From NCBI RefSeq assembly GCF_014397245.1, contig NZ_JACLHY010000001.1:496001-560000 (forward strand): a stretch of 64,000 nt of DNA, in the 5' to 3' direction. This document shows, piece after piece, positions 1 through 8,861 of the stretch (positions are counted from its first letter, which is position 1; the number at the start of each line of letters is the position of its first letter). A program made the position numbers and the translations under genes. The notes under the pieces were generated by a model, which was given only the letters and a program-made list of their open reading frames with translations, was not told the DNA's origin and searched no databases. The DNA comes from Arenibacter arenosicollis (GTDB taxonomy: Bacteria; Bacteroidota; Bacteroidia; Flavobacteriales; Flavobacteriaceae).

Positions 1-7
1 TAGCCAA

Positions 8-412
8 TTGAACAAGGAAGGCATCATTCAGGAGCTAAAATTTAAAGCAGTGCGGAGCAGCGGTGCCGGGGGGCAAAATGTAAACAAAGTTTCCTCCAAA
101 GTGGAACTGACCTTTGATCTGGAAAATTCCAATGCACTGACCGAATTGGAAAAAAATAGACTTCGCAAAAAATTATCCTCCAAGCTAAGTAAAGAAAACC
201 TTCTTTTAATGCAATGTGAGGAAACTCGTAGTCAACACAAAAACAAGGAACTGGTCATTCAAAAATTCCTTGAAACGATCCAAGTAAATTTAGTCGTCCC
301 AAAAAGAAGAAGAAAGACCAAACCCACTAGATCGGCTATTGAAAAACGATTAAAGAGCAAAAAACGGGCTGCCCTTAAAAAGGTGAACCGCAGCAAGCCT
401 AAATTGGATTAA
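8..412 (+). CDS. arfB: ArfB-type peptidyl-tRNA hydrolase (ribosome rescue)
   Basis: Small release-factor-like protein that hydrolyses peptidyl-tRNA on stalled ribosomes. The GGQ catalytic motif is at residues 21-23 within SSGAGGQNVNKVSSK. The protein ends in a long Lys/Arg-rich tail, which in this family enters the empty mRNA channel. About 134 residues is the usual length. The first visible codon that fits the family N-terminus is a TTG at position 8. The frame stays open to the window edge, so the true start could lie upstream of the window. The family call is secure; the start is not. Confidence 0.9.
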   Translation: MNKEGIIQELKFKAVRSSGAGGQNVNKVSSKVELTFDLENSNALTELEKNRLRKKLSSKLSKENLLLMQCEETRSQHKNKELVIQKFLETIQVNLVVPKRRRKTKPTRSAIEKRLKSKKRAALKKVNRSKPKLD

Positions 413-428
413 TCCGTTGAATCTTCTT

Positions 429-1121
429 TTACTCAAAAACTGCTACTGCCCTTACGGGCGACCCGGTACCTCCCCGTATTTTTAAAGGTAATCCAATAAA
501 CCGAAATCGGCCACGGCCAATCAAGAGATGTAAATTGATCATATTTTCATAGTGGGTAAAGCCCAACTCACCACAAATTTGATGCACTTCCCTATTGGAA
601 ATACCGGGAATTCCGGGCGACATCATTTCTACGCCAAATGCGGAAATTCCCTGTTCTCCCAACCATCTAGCCGCGGAGACGCTTAATCCAGGTCCACTGG
701 ACCAATCCAAGCTTCCATAAGCTCTTCTATAGTGATCAGTGTACAATAAGACCGTATCTCCCTTCTTAACGGTCATATTGGACTTGGTACAGGCCGATAT
801 TAAATCTTTGGGCTCAATTACCTCCTTTAGCCCCTTATGCGACAAATCCAAACAAATCCCCTCCGTATAAAACATGGAGAGTGGCATGGTGTCTATAGAT
901 TGCCCCCTAAATTCACCAGCCATATGGTTCAAGGCATCCACATGGGTTCCGGTATGTTCACTCATCTCCAATTTGTATACACTTGGTGAAACCAAATTGC
1001 TATCGGTAATACCTTCCCATTGTTCATGGGAGGCATACATCTCTATCTTTACCTCGGGAAGGCTTTTATAAACGGGCATCCCGGAAAATATCTCTTGGCT
1101 AAGGTCTATGATTTCGGACAT
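429..1121 (-). CDS. Cyclase family protein (kynurenine formamidase-like metal hydrolase)
   Basis: 230-residue cytosolic protein of the putative-cyclase family (PF04199), which includes bacterial kynurenine formamidases and other metal-dependent amide or lactone hydrolases. The metal-binding signature is seen as EHTGTHVDALNH, with His56, His60, Asp62 and His66 as likely ligands. The usual Pro of the HxGTHxDxPxH motif is replaced by Leu. There are no other tryptophan-degradation genes nearby, so the substrate is unknown. It stands alone on the minus strand, converging with the rescue hydrolase gene. Confidence 0.8.
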   Translation of the reverse strand: MSEIIDLSQEIFSGMPVYKSLPEVKIEMYASHEQWEGITDSNLVSPSVYKLEMSEHTGTHVDALNHMAGEFRGQSIDTMPLSMFYTEGICLDLSHKGLKEVIEPKDLISACTKSNMTVKKGDTVLLYTDHYRRAYGSLDWSSGPGLSVSAARWLGEQGISAFGVEMMSPGIPGISNREVHQICGELGFTHYENMINLHLLIGRGRFRFIGLPLKIRGGTGSPVRAVAVFE

Positions 1122-1180
1122 AATCTAAGCTAAATAACAGGTTTATTAATATAAACTTCGGTCACAGAAGCAAAACAAGA

Positions 1181-1636
1181 CTACTCAATTTGCCGTATTT
1201 CAATCTCTTTTGTATTAAAAATAACAACATCACCTACTTCTTTCCCCATTAACAATTTCCCAACCGGCGTATTGGGTGCAATGGCATAATAGGAAACTCC
1301 GTCTACTTTTATTTCCCCCGCACTTATTCCCAAATAATAATTTTGTTGATCGGTATATACCACACTTCCCAATCCTATGTGGGTCAAATTGGTCTTTAGG
1401 GGTATTTTCTTAAACAACTCCTTAAGTAAATTTACCTCGGAAAGCTGATTGCCCAATTTTTCACGCTCCAACTGAATCATAGCCCGACCAGTTTCATGCT
1501 TGTCCCCGGCACTACTTTTCGTCTCCGAGCTCAAGGCCTCCTGTAAGGAATCAATATTTTTTTGAATCCGCGCTAACCGACTCTCAATAAACAATTGACA
1601 AAACCCATATAGTTGTTGTTTCGGTGGTTGGTCCAT
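1181..1636 (-). CDS. GreA/GreB-like C-terminal domain protein
   Basis: 151-residue protein with an N-terminal helical, likely coiled-coil, part (about residues 15-75, including SSAGDKHETGRAM) and a C-terminal FKBP-like domain of the GreA/GreB type (about residues 85-150, with GSVVYTD, YAIAPNTPVGKLLMGKEVGD). GreA-type factors bind RNA polymerase and stimulate transcript cleavage. This flavobacterial form is a diverged relative and its activity is unproven. Proteins like it are sometimes labelled 3-oxoacyl-ACP synthase in databases, which nothing in this sequence supports. Confidence 0.75.
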   Translation of the reverse strand: MDQPPKQQLYGFCQLFIESRLARIQKNIDSLQEALSSETKSSAGDKHETGRAMIQLEREKLGNQLSEVNLLKELFKKIPLKTNLTHIGLGSVVYTDQQNYYLGISAGEIKVDGVSYYAIAPNTPVGKLLMGKEVGDVVIFNTKEIEIRQIE

Positions 1637-1690
1637 TTAGAAATACATTAATTTAAACTTTTAAGATATTCACCATTTTTTACCTTCTGG

Positions 1691-2806
1691 CTACTTCGCC
1701 AAATTGGCCAATTCCTTTCCTATTAAACTACCGATGGCAATACCCATTCCCCCCATTCTAACCCCGCAATATACATTATTGCCCAATTGTTTTACAATGG
1801 GTTTCTTTTGTTTGCCCATACCCATAATACCACTCCATCTTAGGTCTATTTCAAAGGGCGTATTGGGTAAAATTACGGTCCGCAATATATTCTCAAGACT
1901 ATTCTGAACCAAAGTGGTCTCTCCAAAAGTGCTGGTTTCTTCACCTTTAAAATCCAGATTTCTTCCCCCTCCAAATAGAATTCGGTCTTCAATGTTCCTA
2001 AAATAATAATATCCTTCATCCAAATGAAAAGTACCTTTGATATTCAGGTTATGTATAGGTTTGGTAATCAGCACCTGTGCTCTGGCGGGTTTTACCTTTT
2101 CCCGAATTAATTGGGATGCAAAACCATTGGTTGCAATGAATAGCTTGTTGGTTCTAAATTCGAAATGATCGGTTTTAATCATGACATGGTCTATATTTTC
2201 CACAAAGTTCTCCACCCCAATGGAATTTAGGATCGTTACACCACTATTTTGCACCTTATCCAATAAGGTTTTCATCATTTTACCGGTGTTGATCTGCCCT
2301 TCGAACGGACTGGAAATATAGTTCTCCTGAATACCTTTAAAACCAAAGCTATTTGGGAGCGTTTGGAAAGCGTCCGCCTTGAATACAGGTTTTAAAAGGG
2401 AATTAACCCTATCCAAATTATTCAGACAATCTTCATAAAGACCCTCTTGATCCTTCAAAAAAACCTCATTCCCACCGTGGTTTTGATAATCTATTTGTTC
2501 ATCACCAAGATTTTCCCGAAGTAATTGCACACCCTCCCAACGCTTTTTTACCAATTGCAGCACCTCTTTCTCGGTATGCTTCCGCAAGTCCGATAAAATC
2601 TCCGATACACTACCGAAACATGCAAATCCAGCATTTTTTGTACTTGCCCCTTGAGGCAGAAGGCCTCTTTCCAATACTAAAATCTTAGCTTCAGGAAATT
2701 GTTTCTTTAAATATAGCGCACAATTAAGCCCTACTATCCCACTACCTACAACAGTGAAATCTATGTTGGACAACCACGTTTTATATTCCCAATAACTTAG
2801 GTTCAT
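1691..2806 (-). CDS. FAD-dependent oxidoreductase (DAO family)
   Basis: 371-residue D-amino-acid oxidase/glycine oxidase-type flavoprotein. The N-terminal Rossmann motif GSGIVG (residues 21-26) follows beta-strand FTVV. It is followed by ERGLLPQGASTKNAGFAC, typical of the DAO fold where FAD binds. A C-terminal FAD-contacting stretch GVRMGGMGIAIGS is present. No signal peptide is seen, so it should be cytosolic. The substrate (an amine, amino acid or hydroxy acid) cannot be told from sequence. It is monocistronic and separated from the acc operon by a long perfect stem-loop. Confidence 0.8.
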   Translation of the reverse strand: MNLSYWEYKTWLSNIDFTVVGSGIVGLNCALYLKKQFPEAKILVLERGLLPQGASTKNAGFACFGSVSEILSDLRKHTEKEVLQLVKKRWEGVQLLRENLGDEQIDYQNHGGNEVFLKDQEGLYEDCLNNLDRVNSLLKPVFKADAFQTLPNSFGFKGIQENYISSPFEGQINTGKMMKTLLDKVQNSGVTILNSIGVENFVENIDHVMIKTDHFEFRTNKLFIATNGFASQLIREKVKPARAQVLITKPIHNLNIKGTFHLDEGYYYFRNIEDRILFGGGRNLDFKGEETSTFGETTLVQNSLENILRTVILPNTPFEIDLRWSGIMGMGKQKKPIVKQLGNNVYCGVRMGGMGIAIGSLIGKELANLAK

Positions 2807-2909
2807 AGAGGGTAGGTGTATTTATAATCAATATAACAATAGTGGAATAAAGGTATTATTTCTTTGGCGATAAATGGAATCAATGGCAAAAGCTTGTTGC
2901 AATAATCGC

Positions 2910-2972
2910 TTTAACTAAGAAGGCGAAGTAATCTGTAGTATACCAACAGATTACTTCGCCTTCTTAGTTAAA
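2910..2972 (-). terminator. Long perfect stem-loop downstream of accC
   Basis: Two 27-nt arms (2910-2936 and 2946-2972) are perfect reverse complements around a 9-nt loop. The stem begins TTTAACTAAGAAGGCG on the + strand. It lies 24 bp beyond the accC stop and about 100 bp before the FAD oxidoreductase start, so it probably ends transcripts of the fabH-accBC operon. It is longer and more perfect than an ordinary rho-independent terminator, and no clean T-tract follows on the minus strand. Confidence 0.5.
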
Positions 2973-2995
2973 TAAATTTTCTTTACACTTATCCG

Positions 2996-4348
2996 TTATT
3001 CCACTGGCTGTGGTGCCATTACAAAGTCTTCCATAAACTTGGTAGTGTAATTGCCCGCCAAGTAATCTGGGTGATCCATAAGCTGTCTATGGAAAGGTAT
3101 GGTTGTCTTAATTCCTTCAATAACAAACTCATCCAAGGCACGCTTCATTTTATTAATGGCTTCCTCCCTAGTTTGCGCCGTGGTAATCAGCTTTGCAATC
3201 ATGGAGTCATAATTGGGAGGAATGGTATAGCCACTATAGACATGTGTATCCAATCTAATCCCATGCCCCCCTGGGGTATGCAAAGTAGTGATTTTTCCAG
3301 GAGAGGGCCTAAATCCGTTGTAGGGATCCTCGGCATTTATCCTGCATTCTATAGAGTGTAGCTTTGGAAGATAATTTTTCCCTGAAATAGGTACCCCACC
3401 AGCAACCAATATTTGCTCGCGTATAAGATCGTAATCTATTACCTGTTCTGTTATGGGATGCTCTACCTGAATCCTGGTATTCATTTCCATAAAATAAAAG
3501 TTCCGGTGTTTATCCACTAGAAATTCTATTGTACCAGCTCCTTCGTATTTAATATATTCAGCAGCTTTTACTGCTGCTTTCCCCATATCGTCCCTTAACT
3601 TATCTGTCATAAAGGGCGAAGGCGTCTCTTCCGTTAATTTTTGATGGCGTCGTTGAATAGAGCAGTCCCTTTCTGAAAGGTGACATGCCTTGCCGTATTG
3701 ATCTCCTACGATCTGGATTTCTATATGGCGCGGTTCTTCTATCAACTTTTCCATATACATACCGCCATTTCCAAAAGCTGCTGTAGCCTCTTTAACCGCA
3801 CTGTTAAAAAGATCCTCCATCTTGTCCTCGGACATTACCGCACGCATTCCCTTACCTCCACCACCAGCGGTAGCTTTGATCATAACGGGGTAACCCATCT
3901 TTTTAGCCACTTTTTTGGCATCGGCTACATCTTTTAGCAAGCCTTCAGAACCAGGCACACAAGGTACGCCAGCCTTTTTCATGGTCTCCTTGGCCGTGGC
4001 CTTATCTCCCATCTTGTCTATGTGGTCCCCTGTGGCCCCAATAAATTTTATATCGTGCTCCGCACAAATTCTGGAAAATTTGGAGTTTTCGGAAAGAAAA
4101 CCATACCCAGGGTGAATAGCATCGGCATTGGTAATTTCGGCCGCAGCAATAATATTTGGAATCTTCAGATATGATTCACTACTTGGAGGTGGACCTATAC
4201 AAACCGCTTCGTCCGCAAAACGAACATGCAAGCTTTCCTCATCCGCTTTCGAATATACCGCTACCGTTTTAATACCCATTTCCTTACAGGTCCTGATAAT
4301 ACGAAGCGCTATTTCTCCCCTATTTGCAATAAGTATCTTTTTAAACAT
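2996..4348 (-). CDS. accC: Acetyl-CoA carboxylase, biotin carboxylase subunit
   Basis: Catalyses ATP-dependent carboxylation of biotin on AccB, the first half-reaction of malonyl-CoA synthesis. The N-terminus [16 protein letters not shown] is the family hallmark. The ATP-grasp domain shows the glycine-rich loop [12 protein letters not shown], then [10 protein letters not shown], the metal-binding [12 protein letters not shown] and a C-terminal biotin-carboxylase domain (ECRINAEDP). I place the start at the ATG giving [11 protein letters not shown], about 450 residues. An 18-codon in-frame extension upstream lies in the accB-accC spacer and does not look like the family. It is co-directional with accB, about 90 bp downstream. 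Confidence 0.95.
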   Translation of the reverse strand: MFKKILIANRGEIALRIIRTCKEMGIKTVAVYSKADEESLHVRFADEAVCIGPPPSSESYLKIPNIIAAAEITNADAIHPGYGFLSENSKFSRICAEHDIKFIGATGDHIDKMGDKATAKETMKKAGVPCVPGSEGLLKDVADAKKVAKKMGYPVMIKATAGGGGKGMRAVMSEDKMEDLFNSAVKEATAAFGNGGMYMEKLIEEPRHIEIQIVGDQYGKACHLSERDCSIQRRHQKLTEETPSPFMTDKLRDDMGKAAVKAAEYIKYEGAGTIEFLVDKHRNFYFMEMNTRIQVEHPITEQVIDYDLIREQILVAGGVPISGKNYLPKLHSIECRINAEDPYNGFRPSPGKITTLHTPGGHGIRLDTHVYSGYTIPPNYDSMIAKLITTAQTREEAINKMKRALDEFVIEGIKTTIPFHRQLMDHPDYLAGNYTTKFMEDFVMAPQPVE

Positions 4349-4439
4349 CTTTTGAAATTTTAAATTTTGTAATCTAAATTTTAAATGGTTCGGAATAACC
4401 ATAGAAAATCGTCATCCGACATTTAACATTTAAAACTTC

Positions 4440-4925
4440 CTATGATGGATCTACCATAAATAATGGTTGATCAAATTCTACAGGTGAACTATCATCTACA
4501 AGAACTTTCACGATTGTTCCGGAAACTTCAGACTCAATATCGTTAAATAATTTCATCGCCTCTATGACACATAGCACGTCACCTTTATTTATTGTGTCTC
4601 CAACTTCAACAAAATTAGGTTTGTCCGGTGAGGGTTTCCTATAAAATGTTCCAATAATCGGGGATTTTATGGTAATATATTTTGAATTTTCATCAGCTTC
4701 CTTTTTTACCTCTACTTCTACCGAAGGAGAGCCAGTAGGCGATGCAGCCATATGCTGTTGCATAGGGTTCCCCATAGGGATGTGCTGAACATAAGTTGGT
4801 TCTTGGGTATGACCAGCTGCCCCGGTACGGATGGTGATTTTTATATCTTCCATCTCCAATTTTACTTCACTAGCCCCAGATTTGGCTACAAATTTAATTA
4901 AGCTTTGAATTTCTTTAATATCCAT
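4440..4925 (-). CDS. accB: Acetyl-CoA carboxylase biotin carboxyl carrier protein
   Basis: 161-residue carrier subunit. The C-terminal biotinyl domain holds the biotin attachment motif EAMK with Lys125, followed by LFNDIESEVSG. Before it lies a Pro/Gln/Met-rich linker (about residues 38-75), which is normal for AccB. The N-terminal segment (MDIKEIQSLIKFVAKSGASE) matches the AccB N-terminal domain. It sits between fabH and accC, so transcription as fabH-accB-accC is likely and makes functional sense: FabH uses the malonyl-ACP derived from this enzyme's product. Confidence 0.95.
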   Translation of the reverse strand: MDIKEIQSLIKFVAKSGASEVKLEMEDIKITIRTGAAGHTQEPTYVQHIPMGNPMQQHMAASPTGSPSVEVEVKKEADENSKYITIKSPIIGTFYRKPSPDKPNFVEVGDTINKGDVLCVIEAMKLFNDIESEVSGTIVKVLVDDSSPVEFDQPLFMVDPS

Positions 4926-4958
4926 AGAGTTCGTTTTAGTTTATAGGTTGCCTCAGAT

Positions 4959-5954
4959 TTATGAATTGTATGCCCATTTTAAATAAATGGAGCCCCAGGT
5001 GAAACCACCACCGAAGGCTGCAAAAACCAAATTATCACCTTTCTTAAGCTGGGTTTCATAGTCGCTCAATAAAAGTGGCAGAGTTGCGGATGTGGTATTA
5101 CCGTACCTCTGTATATTCATCATTACTTTGGAATCTTCCAATCCCATTCTATTGGATGTGGCGTCAATAATTCTTTTGTTGGCCTGATGAGGTATTAACC
5201 AATCAACATCATCATGCGACAAATTATTACGCTCCATAATTTTGGCTGCGGAATCTGCCATATTGGTCACCGCAAATTTGAAAACCGATTTTCCGTCCTG
5301 ATAAATGAAATGCTGACGGTTTTTAACGGTTTCTTCCGAAGCAGGGAGCAATGATCCACCGGCATCCATTTTAAGGAAATTTCTTCCCACGCCATCCGAT
5401 CTTAAGTATTCGTCCTGTAGCCCTAGACCTTCGCTGTTAGGTTCAAAAAGTGCCGCTCCTGCTCCATCCCCAAAAATTATACAGGTTGTTCTATCAGTGT
5501 AATCTATTATTGAAGACATCTTATCTGCCCCAATAAGCAATACTTTTTTATATCGCCCGGATTCAATATAACTGGCGGCCGTGGACATTCCGTATAAAAA
5601 ACTGGAACAAGCAGCTTGCAAATCATAGGCAAAGGCATTAGTTGCTCCAATTTCAGAAGCCACATAAGCAGCTGTTGCGGCAACCATCATATCCGGGGTT
5701 GCAGTAGCAACAATAATAAGATCAATCTCCTTGGGGTCCAATTTACTTTTCTCCAAAAGTTGCTCTGCAGCTTTTATGGCAAGATATGATGTTCCCAGAC
5801 CTTCACCCTTTAGGATTCTCCTTTCTTTAATACCAGTCCTGGTCGTAATCCATTCATCATTGGTATCCACCAAAGTTTCCAAAATCTTATTAGTCATTAC
5901 AAAGTCTGGTACATAAGACCCTACAGCAGTAATTGCAGCTGTTATTTTGCTCAT
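4959..5954 (-). CDS. fabH: 3-oxoacyl-ACP synthase III
   Basis: Condenses acetyl-CoA with malonyl-ACP to start fatty-acid synthesis. The catalytic triad is visible: Cys116 in QAACSSFLYG, His256 in LIPHQANKR and Asn286 in YGNTTSATLP. The 331-residue length and the ends (SKITAAITAVGSYVPD, AFGGGFTWGSIYLKW) are standard for FabH. It is the first fatty-acid gene after rpmF, and a stem-loop terminator lies in the spacer. FabH may therefore have its own promoter or be expressed by partial read-through from rpmF. Confidence 0.95.
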   Translation of the reverse strand: MSKITAAITAVGSYVPDFVMTNKILETLVDTNDEWITTRTGIKERRILKGEGLGTSYLAIKAAEQLLEKSKLDPKEIDLIIVATATPDMMVAATAAYVASEIGATNAFAYDLQAACSSFLYGMSTAASYIESGRYKKVLLIGADKMSSIIDYTDRTTCIIFGDGAGAALFEPNSEGLGLQDEYLRSDGVGRNFLKMDAGGSLLPASEETVKNRQHFIYQDGKSVFKFAVTNMADSAAKIMERNNLSHDDVDWLIPHQANKRIIDATSNRMGLEDSKVMMNIQRYGNTTSATLPLLLSDYETQLKKGDNLVFAAFGGGFTWGSIYLKWAYNS

Positions 5955-6071
5955 CTAAATTTGATTTTTATCAATAAATCTTCAAAAACAATTGAAAATT
6001 TGTGAAAATTAGTGATTTTCTGCGACTTTAAGTCCAAAAATACCTTGTTTTTGAATTTTACATCAGCCTCA

Positions 6072-6103
6072 TAAAAAAACTCCCACTCTTAAGAAGTGGG
6101 AGT
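6072..6103 (-). terminator. Rho-independent terminator between rpmF and fabH
   Basis: The stem ACTCCCACT / AGTGGGAGT (9 bp, positions 6079-6087 and 6095-6103) has a 7-nt loop. On the minus strand it is followed by a run of seven T (the A-run at 6073-6079 on the + strand). It lies just after the rpmF stop and would end or attenuate the DUF177-rpmF transcript. Confidence 0.75.
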
Positions 6104-6128
6104 CCAAATTATATTGTGCTAGCGTAAA

Positions 6129-6326
6129 TTATGCTACTGCTTCTTCAGTTTTGTCAATCAAAACCTCTCCACGGTAGTATAATTTACCCTCATGCCAATG
6201 AGCTCTGTGAAACAAATGCATTTCACCAGTGGTTGGGTCTTTAGCTACAGTAGGAGCTACCGCCTTATAATGCGTTCTTCTCTTGTCTCTTCTGGTTTTG
6301 GAAATTTTTCTTTTAGGATGTGCCAT
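6129..6326 (-). CDS. rpmF: 50S ribosomal protein L32
   Basis: 65-residue ribosomal protein. The N-terminus [21 protein letters not shown] is the L32 signature. The C-terminal half ([22 protein letters not shown]) has no cysteines, so it belongs to the form without the four-Cys zinc site. It lies 8 bp after the DUF177 gene, the same rpmF-yceD pairing seen across bacteria. A terminator follows. Confidence 0.95.
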   Translation of the reverse strand: MAHPKRKISKTRRDKRRTHYKAVAPTVAKDPTTGEMHLFHRAHWHEGKLYYRGEVLIDKTEEAVA

Positions 6327-6334
6327 TATGAAAC

Positions 6335-6874
6335 TTATTTATCCGTTAATAATTTTTTTAGTGCGTCCCAACGGGGATCAATATCTTCTTTGTTTTCCTT
6401 TGTTTCTTTTGGTTGCAGTTCTTCCAGCTTTTTCAACACCTCTGATTTCAGTGTGCCGTCCAAAACTCCTGGATGAACTTTTTTAAGTGGTACCGACAAC
6501 ACCAACATTTCATAAACATATTGTGCAATATTGATCTGATATTCACTGTGCGGAATAATCAATATTTCATCATTGTCATTGTTGTACTCATCACCAAACT
6601 TAATAACCAATTCCAAATCGGCCTTAACTTTCTGATCATAAGGTTCGCTGGTGAGATCACAATTAACGTTTACCGTTCCCCGTGCATTCATCTCCAACTC
6701 CATCATCGTACTCATTTTGTTCAAGGTAACGTTTAATTTAATATCCGCACCGTTAAACTCATCATACTCAAAAGACTCAAAGAACGTATTATCAAAAGTG
6801 TACTCAAACTCGTGTTTTCCCTGTTTCAGTCCCGAAAAAGGAATAATAAACTCCTTATGCTGCATCATGATCAC
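6335..6874 (-). CDS. DUF177 / YceD family protein
   Basis: 179-residue member of the DUF177 family. In E. coli, YceD is linked to 23S rRNA accumulation, and in plants to ribosome biogenesis. Its position directly before rpmF is the conserved context and is the main support. Visible features are the central [18 protein letters not shown] segment (one Cys where related proteins often have more) and the acidic C-terminal tail ending [14 protein letters not shown], typical of the family. The start may be any of the clustered Met codons at the N-terminus (MIMMQHKEF). Confidence 0.8.
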   Translation of the reverse strand: MIMMQHKEFIIPFSGLKQGKHEFEYTFDNTFFESFEYDEFNGADIKLNVTLNKMSTMMELEMNARGTVNVNCDLTSEPYDQKVKADLELVIKFGDEYNNDNDEILIIPHSEYQINIAQYVYEMLVLSVPLKKVHPGVLDGTLKSEVLKKLEELQPKETKENKEDIDPRWDALKKLLTDK

Positions 6875-7026
6875 ACTGGTTTTAACGTACTCGCCGTAAT
6901 AAAGGCGGGTGCAAAGATACTATTATTTTGTAAAAAGCCAACAAATAGATCGAAATAAATATATTCCTATCAAATTCTCATAAATCATTGACCTAATGCA
7001 CAGTACACCCTCTTATTCAAGCAAGT

Positions 7027-8079
7027 CTACGACTGCCTTTTTAATTTATGTTTTTTTAAGGGATTAGCTACTAACTCCTTATATTCCTGTCTATTCTTAA
7101 ATATCTGTATGGCCATAAAAACCGCCTCCTTAAAAGAGCTATGGTCTGCCTTTCCTTTTCCAGCAATTTCGTAAGCCGTGCCATGGTCCGGGGAAGTACG
7201 TACCTTATTAAGACCGGCTGTAAAGTTTACCCCTTTACCAAAAGATAAGGTTTTGAACGGTATAAGTCCTTGATCATGGTAAGCCGCCAAAATAGCATCA
7301 AAATTCTTATAATTGTCCGATCCGAAAAAACTATCAGCAGAATATGGCCCAAATACCAAATGTCCCTTTTCGGACATTTCCTTGATAACAGGCTTTAATA
7401 CCTCATCATCTTCTTTACCGATTACCCCATTATCCCCACTATGAGGGTTTATTCCCAAAAGGGCAATTTTAGGTTTTCTAATTCCAAAATCCATTTTTAG
7501 GGAGTTGGAAATAGTGGTGATTTTAGAGCGAATAAGTTGTGGTGTAATGCTTGCGGCAACATCCTTAACCGCAACATGATCGGTTAGCAAACCTACCCTT
7601 AAACCATCCGCTACCATGAACATCAGGCTTTCACCTTCCAATTCCTGAGCCAAATAGTCTGTATGCCCCGGAAATTTAAAATCATCTGCCTGTATGTTGT
7701 TCTTGTTTATTGGAGCCGTAACCAAAACATCAATCTCATCATTTTTCAAGGCCGCTACCGCAGCTTTAAGGGACTGAATGGCGTATTTTCCACTCTCCGG
7801 TGTTGGCTCCCCAAAATTTATAACCGGTGTTTCTTTCCAGACATTTACCACATTGATCTTACCATCGATAGCCTTGGAGGCCTCATGGATACCGTTATAA
7901 TTGATCTCAAATCCCAAATCCGTTTTTTGGTGGGAGATGGTTTTATTGGATGCAAAAATAACCGGTGTGCAGAAATCCAACATCCGGGAATCCTCAAACG
8001 TCTTAAGCACCACCTCGCACCCAATCCCATTTAAATCCCCAATGGATATCCCCAATTTGATCTTTCCAGTTTCCTGCAT
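7027..8079 (-). CDS. pdxA: 4-hydroxythreonine-4-phosphate dehydrogenase
   Basis: NAD-dependent, metal-requiring dehydrogenase of the DXP-dependent route to pyridoxal phosphate. Diagnostic stretches are GISIGDLNGIGCEV near the N-terminus, TAPINK, the metal-binding FPGHTDYLA and AAYHDQGLIPFK, and SPDHGTAYEIAG near the C-terminus. I choose the start giving MQETGKIKLGISIGD (about 350 residues). The 16 in-frame residues upstream do not resemble PdxA and run into the divergent promoter region shared with riboflavin synthase. PLP made here would serve the several PLP enzymes in this window, but no direct link is implied. Confidence 0.93.
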   Translation of the reverse strand: MQETGKIKLGISIGDLNGIGCEVVLKTFEDSRMLDFCTPVIFASNKTISHQKTDLGFEINYNGIHEASKAIDGKINVVNVWKETPVINFGEPTPESGKYAIQSLKAAVAALKNDEIDVLVTAPINKNNIQADDFKFPGHTDYLAQELEGESLMFMVADGLRVGLLTDHVAVKDVAASITPQLIRSKITTISNSLKMDFGIRKPKIALLGINPHSGDNGVIGKEDDEVLKPVIKEMSEKGHLVFGPYSADSFFGSDNYKNFDAILAAYHDQGLIPFKTLSFGKGVNFTAGLNKVRTSPDHGTAYEIAGKGKADHSSFKEAVFMAIQIFKNRQEYKELVANPLKKHKLKRQS

Positions 8080-8149
8080 TTCGTGTTTTCGTTTAATATG
8101 AAATAAACCCCTAAATTTACAACACAAAACTACTTAATTAAAACGACAC

Positions 8150-8740
8150 ATGTTTACTGGGATTATTGAAACTTTGGGAGAAGTAATAAAATTGGAAAAA
8201 GAGGGAAGCAATCTTCATATTACCCTAAGATCCGAGATTACCCAAGAACTAAAAATAGACCAAAGTGTTGCCCATAACGGAGTATGCCTAACGGTCGTGA
8301 AAATAGCATCCGATCAATATACTGTAACCGCTATTGAGGAGACCTTGAACAAAACAAACTTGAACGACCTTGTGGAGGGGGAGTTCGTAAATCTGGAACG
8401 CGCCATGGTACTAGGGGCCAGACTGGACGGACATATAGTACAGGGACATGTAGACCAAACAGGTGAATGCATTAATCTTGAAGAAAAGGATGGTAGCTGG
8501 TTCTTTACCTTCAGCTATGATTCCAAACAAAATAATGTTACCATAGAAAAGGGATCTATAACCATAGATGGGACCAGCCTAACCGTAGTTGGATCCCAGA
8601 AAGACAGCTTTAGCGTTGCCATAATACCTTATACCTACGAACATACCCGATTTGGAAATTATAAGGTAGGAACAAGGGTAAATCTTGAATTTGACGTAAT
8701 AGGCAAGTACGTATCCAGATTATTGGAGCTCAGATCTTAA
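8150..8740 (+). CDS. ribE: Riboflavin synthase, alpha subunit
   Basis: Dismutates two 6,7-dimethyl-8-ribityllumazine molecules to riboflavin. There are two tandem lumazine-binding repeats: the first opens with the family start MFTGIIETLGEV, and the second begins near residue 97 with DGHIVQGHVDQTG. Length is 196 residues, normal for the family. It is transcribed divergently from pdxA, with about 70 bp between the likely starts. I saw no FMN riboswitch-like leader in that short spacer. Confidence 0.95.
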   Translation: MFTGIIETLGEVIKLEKEGSNLHITLRSEITQELKIDQSVAHNGVCLTVVKIASDQYTVTAIEETLNKTNLNDLVEGEFVNLERAMVLGARLDGHIVQGHVDQTGECINLEEKDGSWFFTFSYDSKQNNVTIEKGSITIDGTSLTVVGSQKDSFSVAIIPYTYEHTRFGNYKVGTRVNLEFDVIGKYVSRLLELRS

Positions 8741-8834
8741 GGTAATATTAAGATGACTTTCTCTCTAGATTGTCACAGTCGCTATTGGAGAGGTTAAATA
8801 CTGTCTTAAATACAATATTATTTTCAAGAATCGT

Positions 8835-8842
8835 TATACTTG
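8835..8842 (+). promoter_or_regulatory. Possible -7 box for the esterase gene
   Basis: TATACTTG matches the Bacteroidota -7 consensus TAnnTTTG at all but one position. It lies 20 bp before the ATG of the esterase. No convincing TTTG -33 element was found at the right distance. Confidence 0.3.
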
Positions 8843-8861
8843 CAAGATTTGATGTTTTAAT

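Noticed and set aside
1181-1636. 3-oxoacyl-ACP synthase
   Set aside because: No ketosynthase motif; the C-terminal half is GreA/GreB-like.
8080-8149. FMN riboswitch before riboflavin synthase
   Set aside because: The spacer to pdxA is about 70 bp, too short for the roughly 140-nt RFN element, and its conserved segments are absent.
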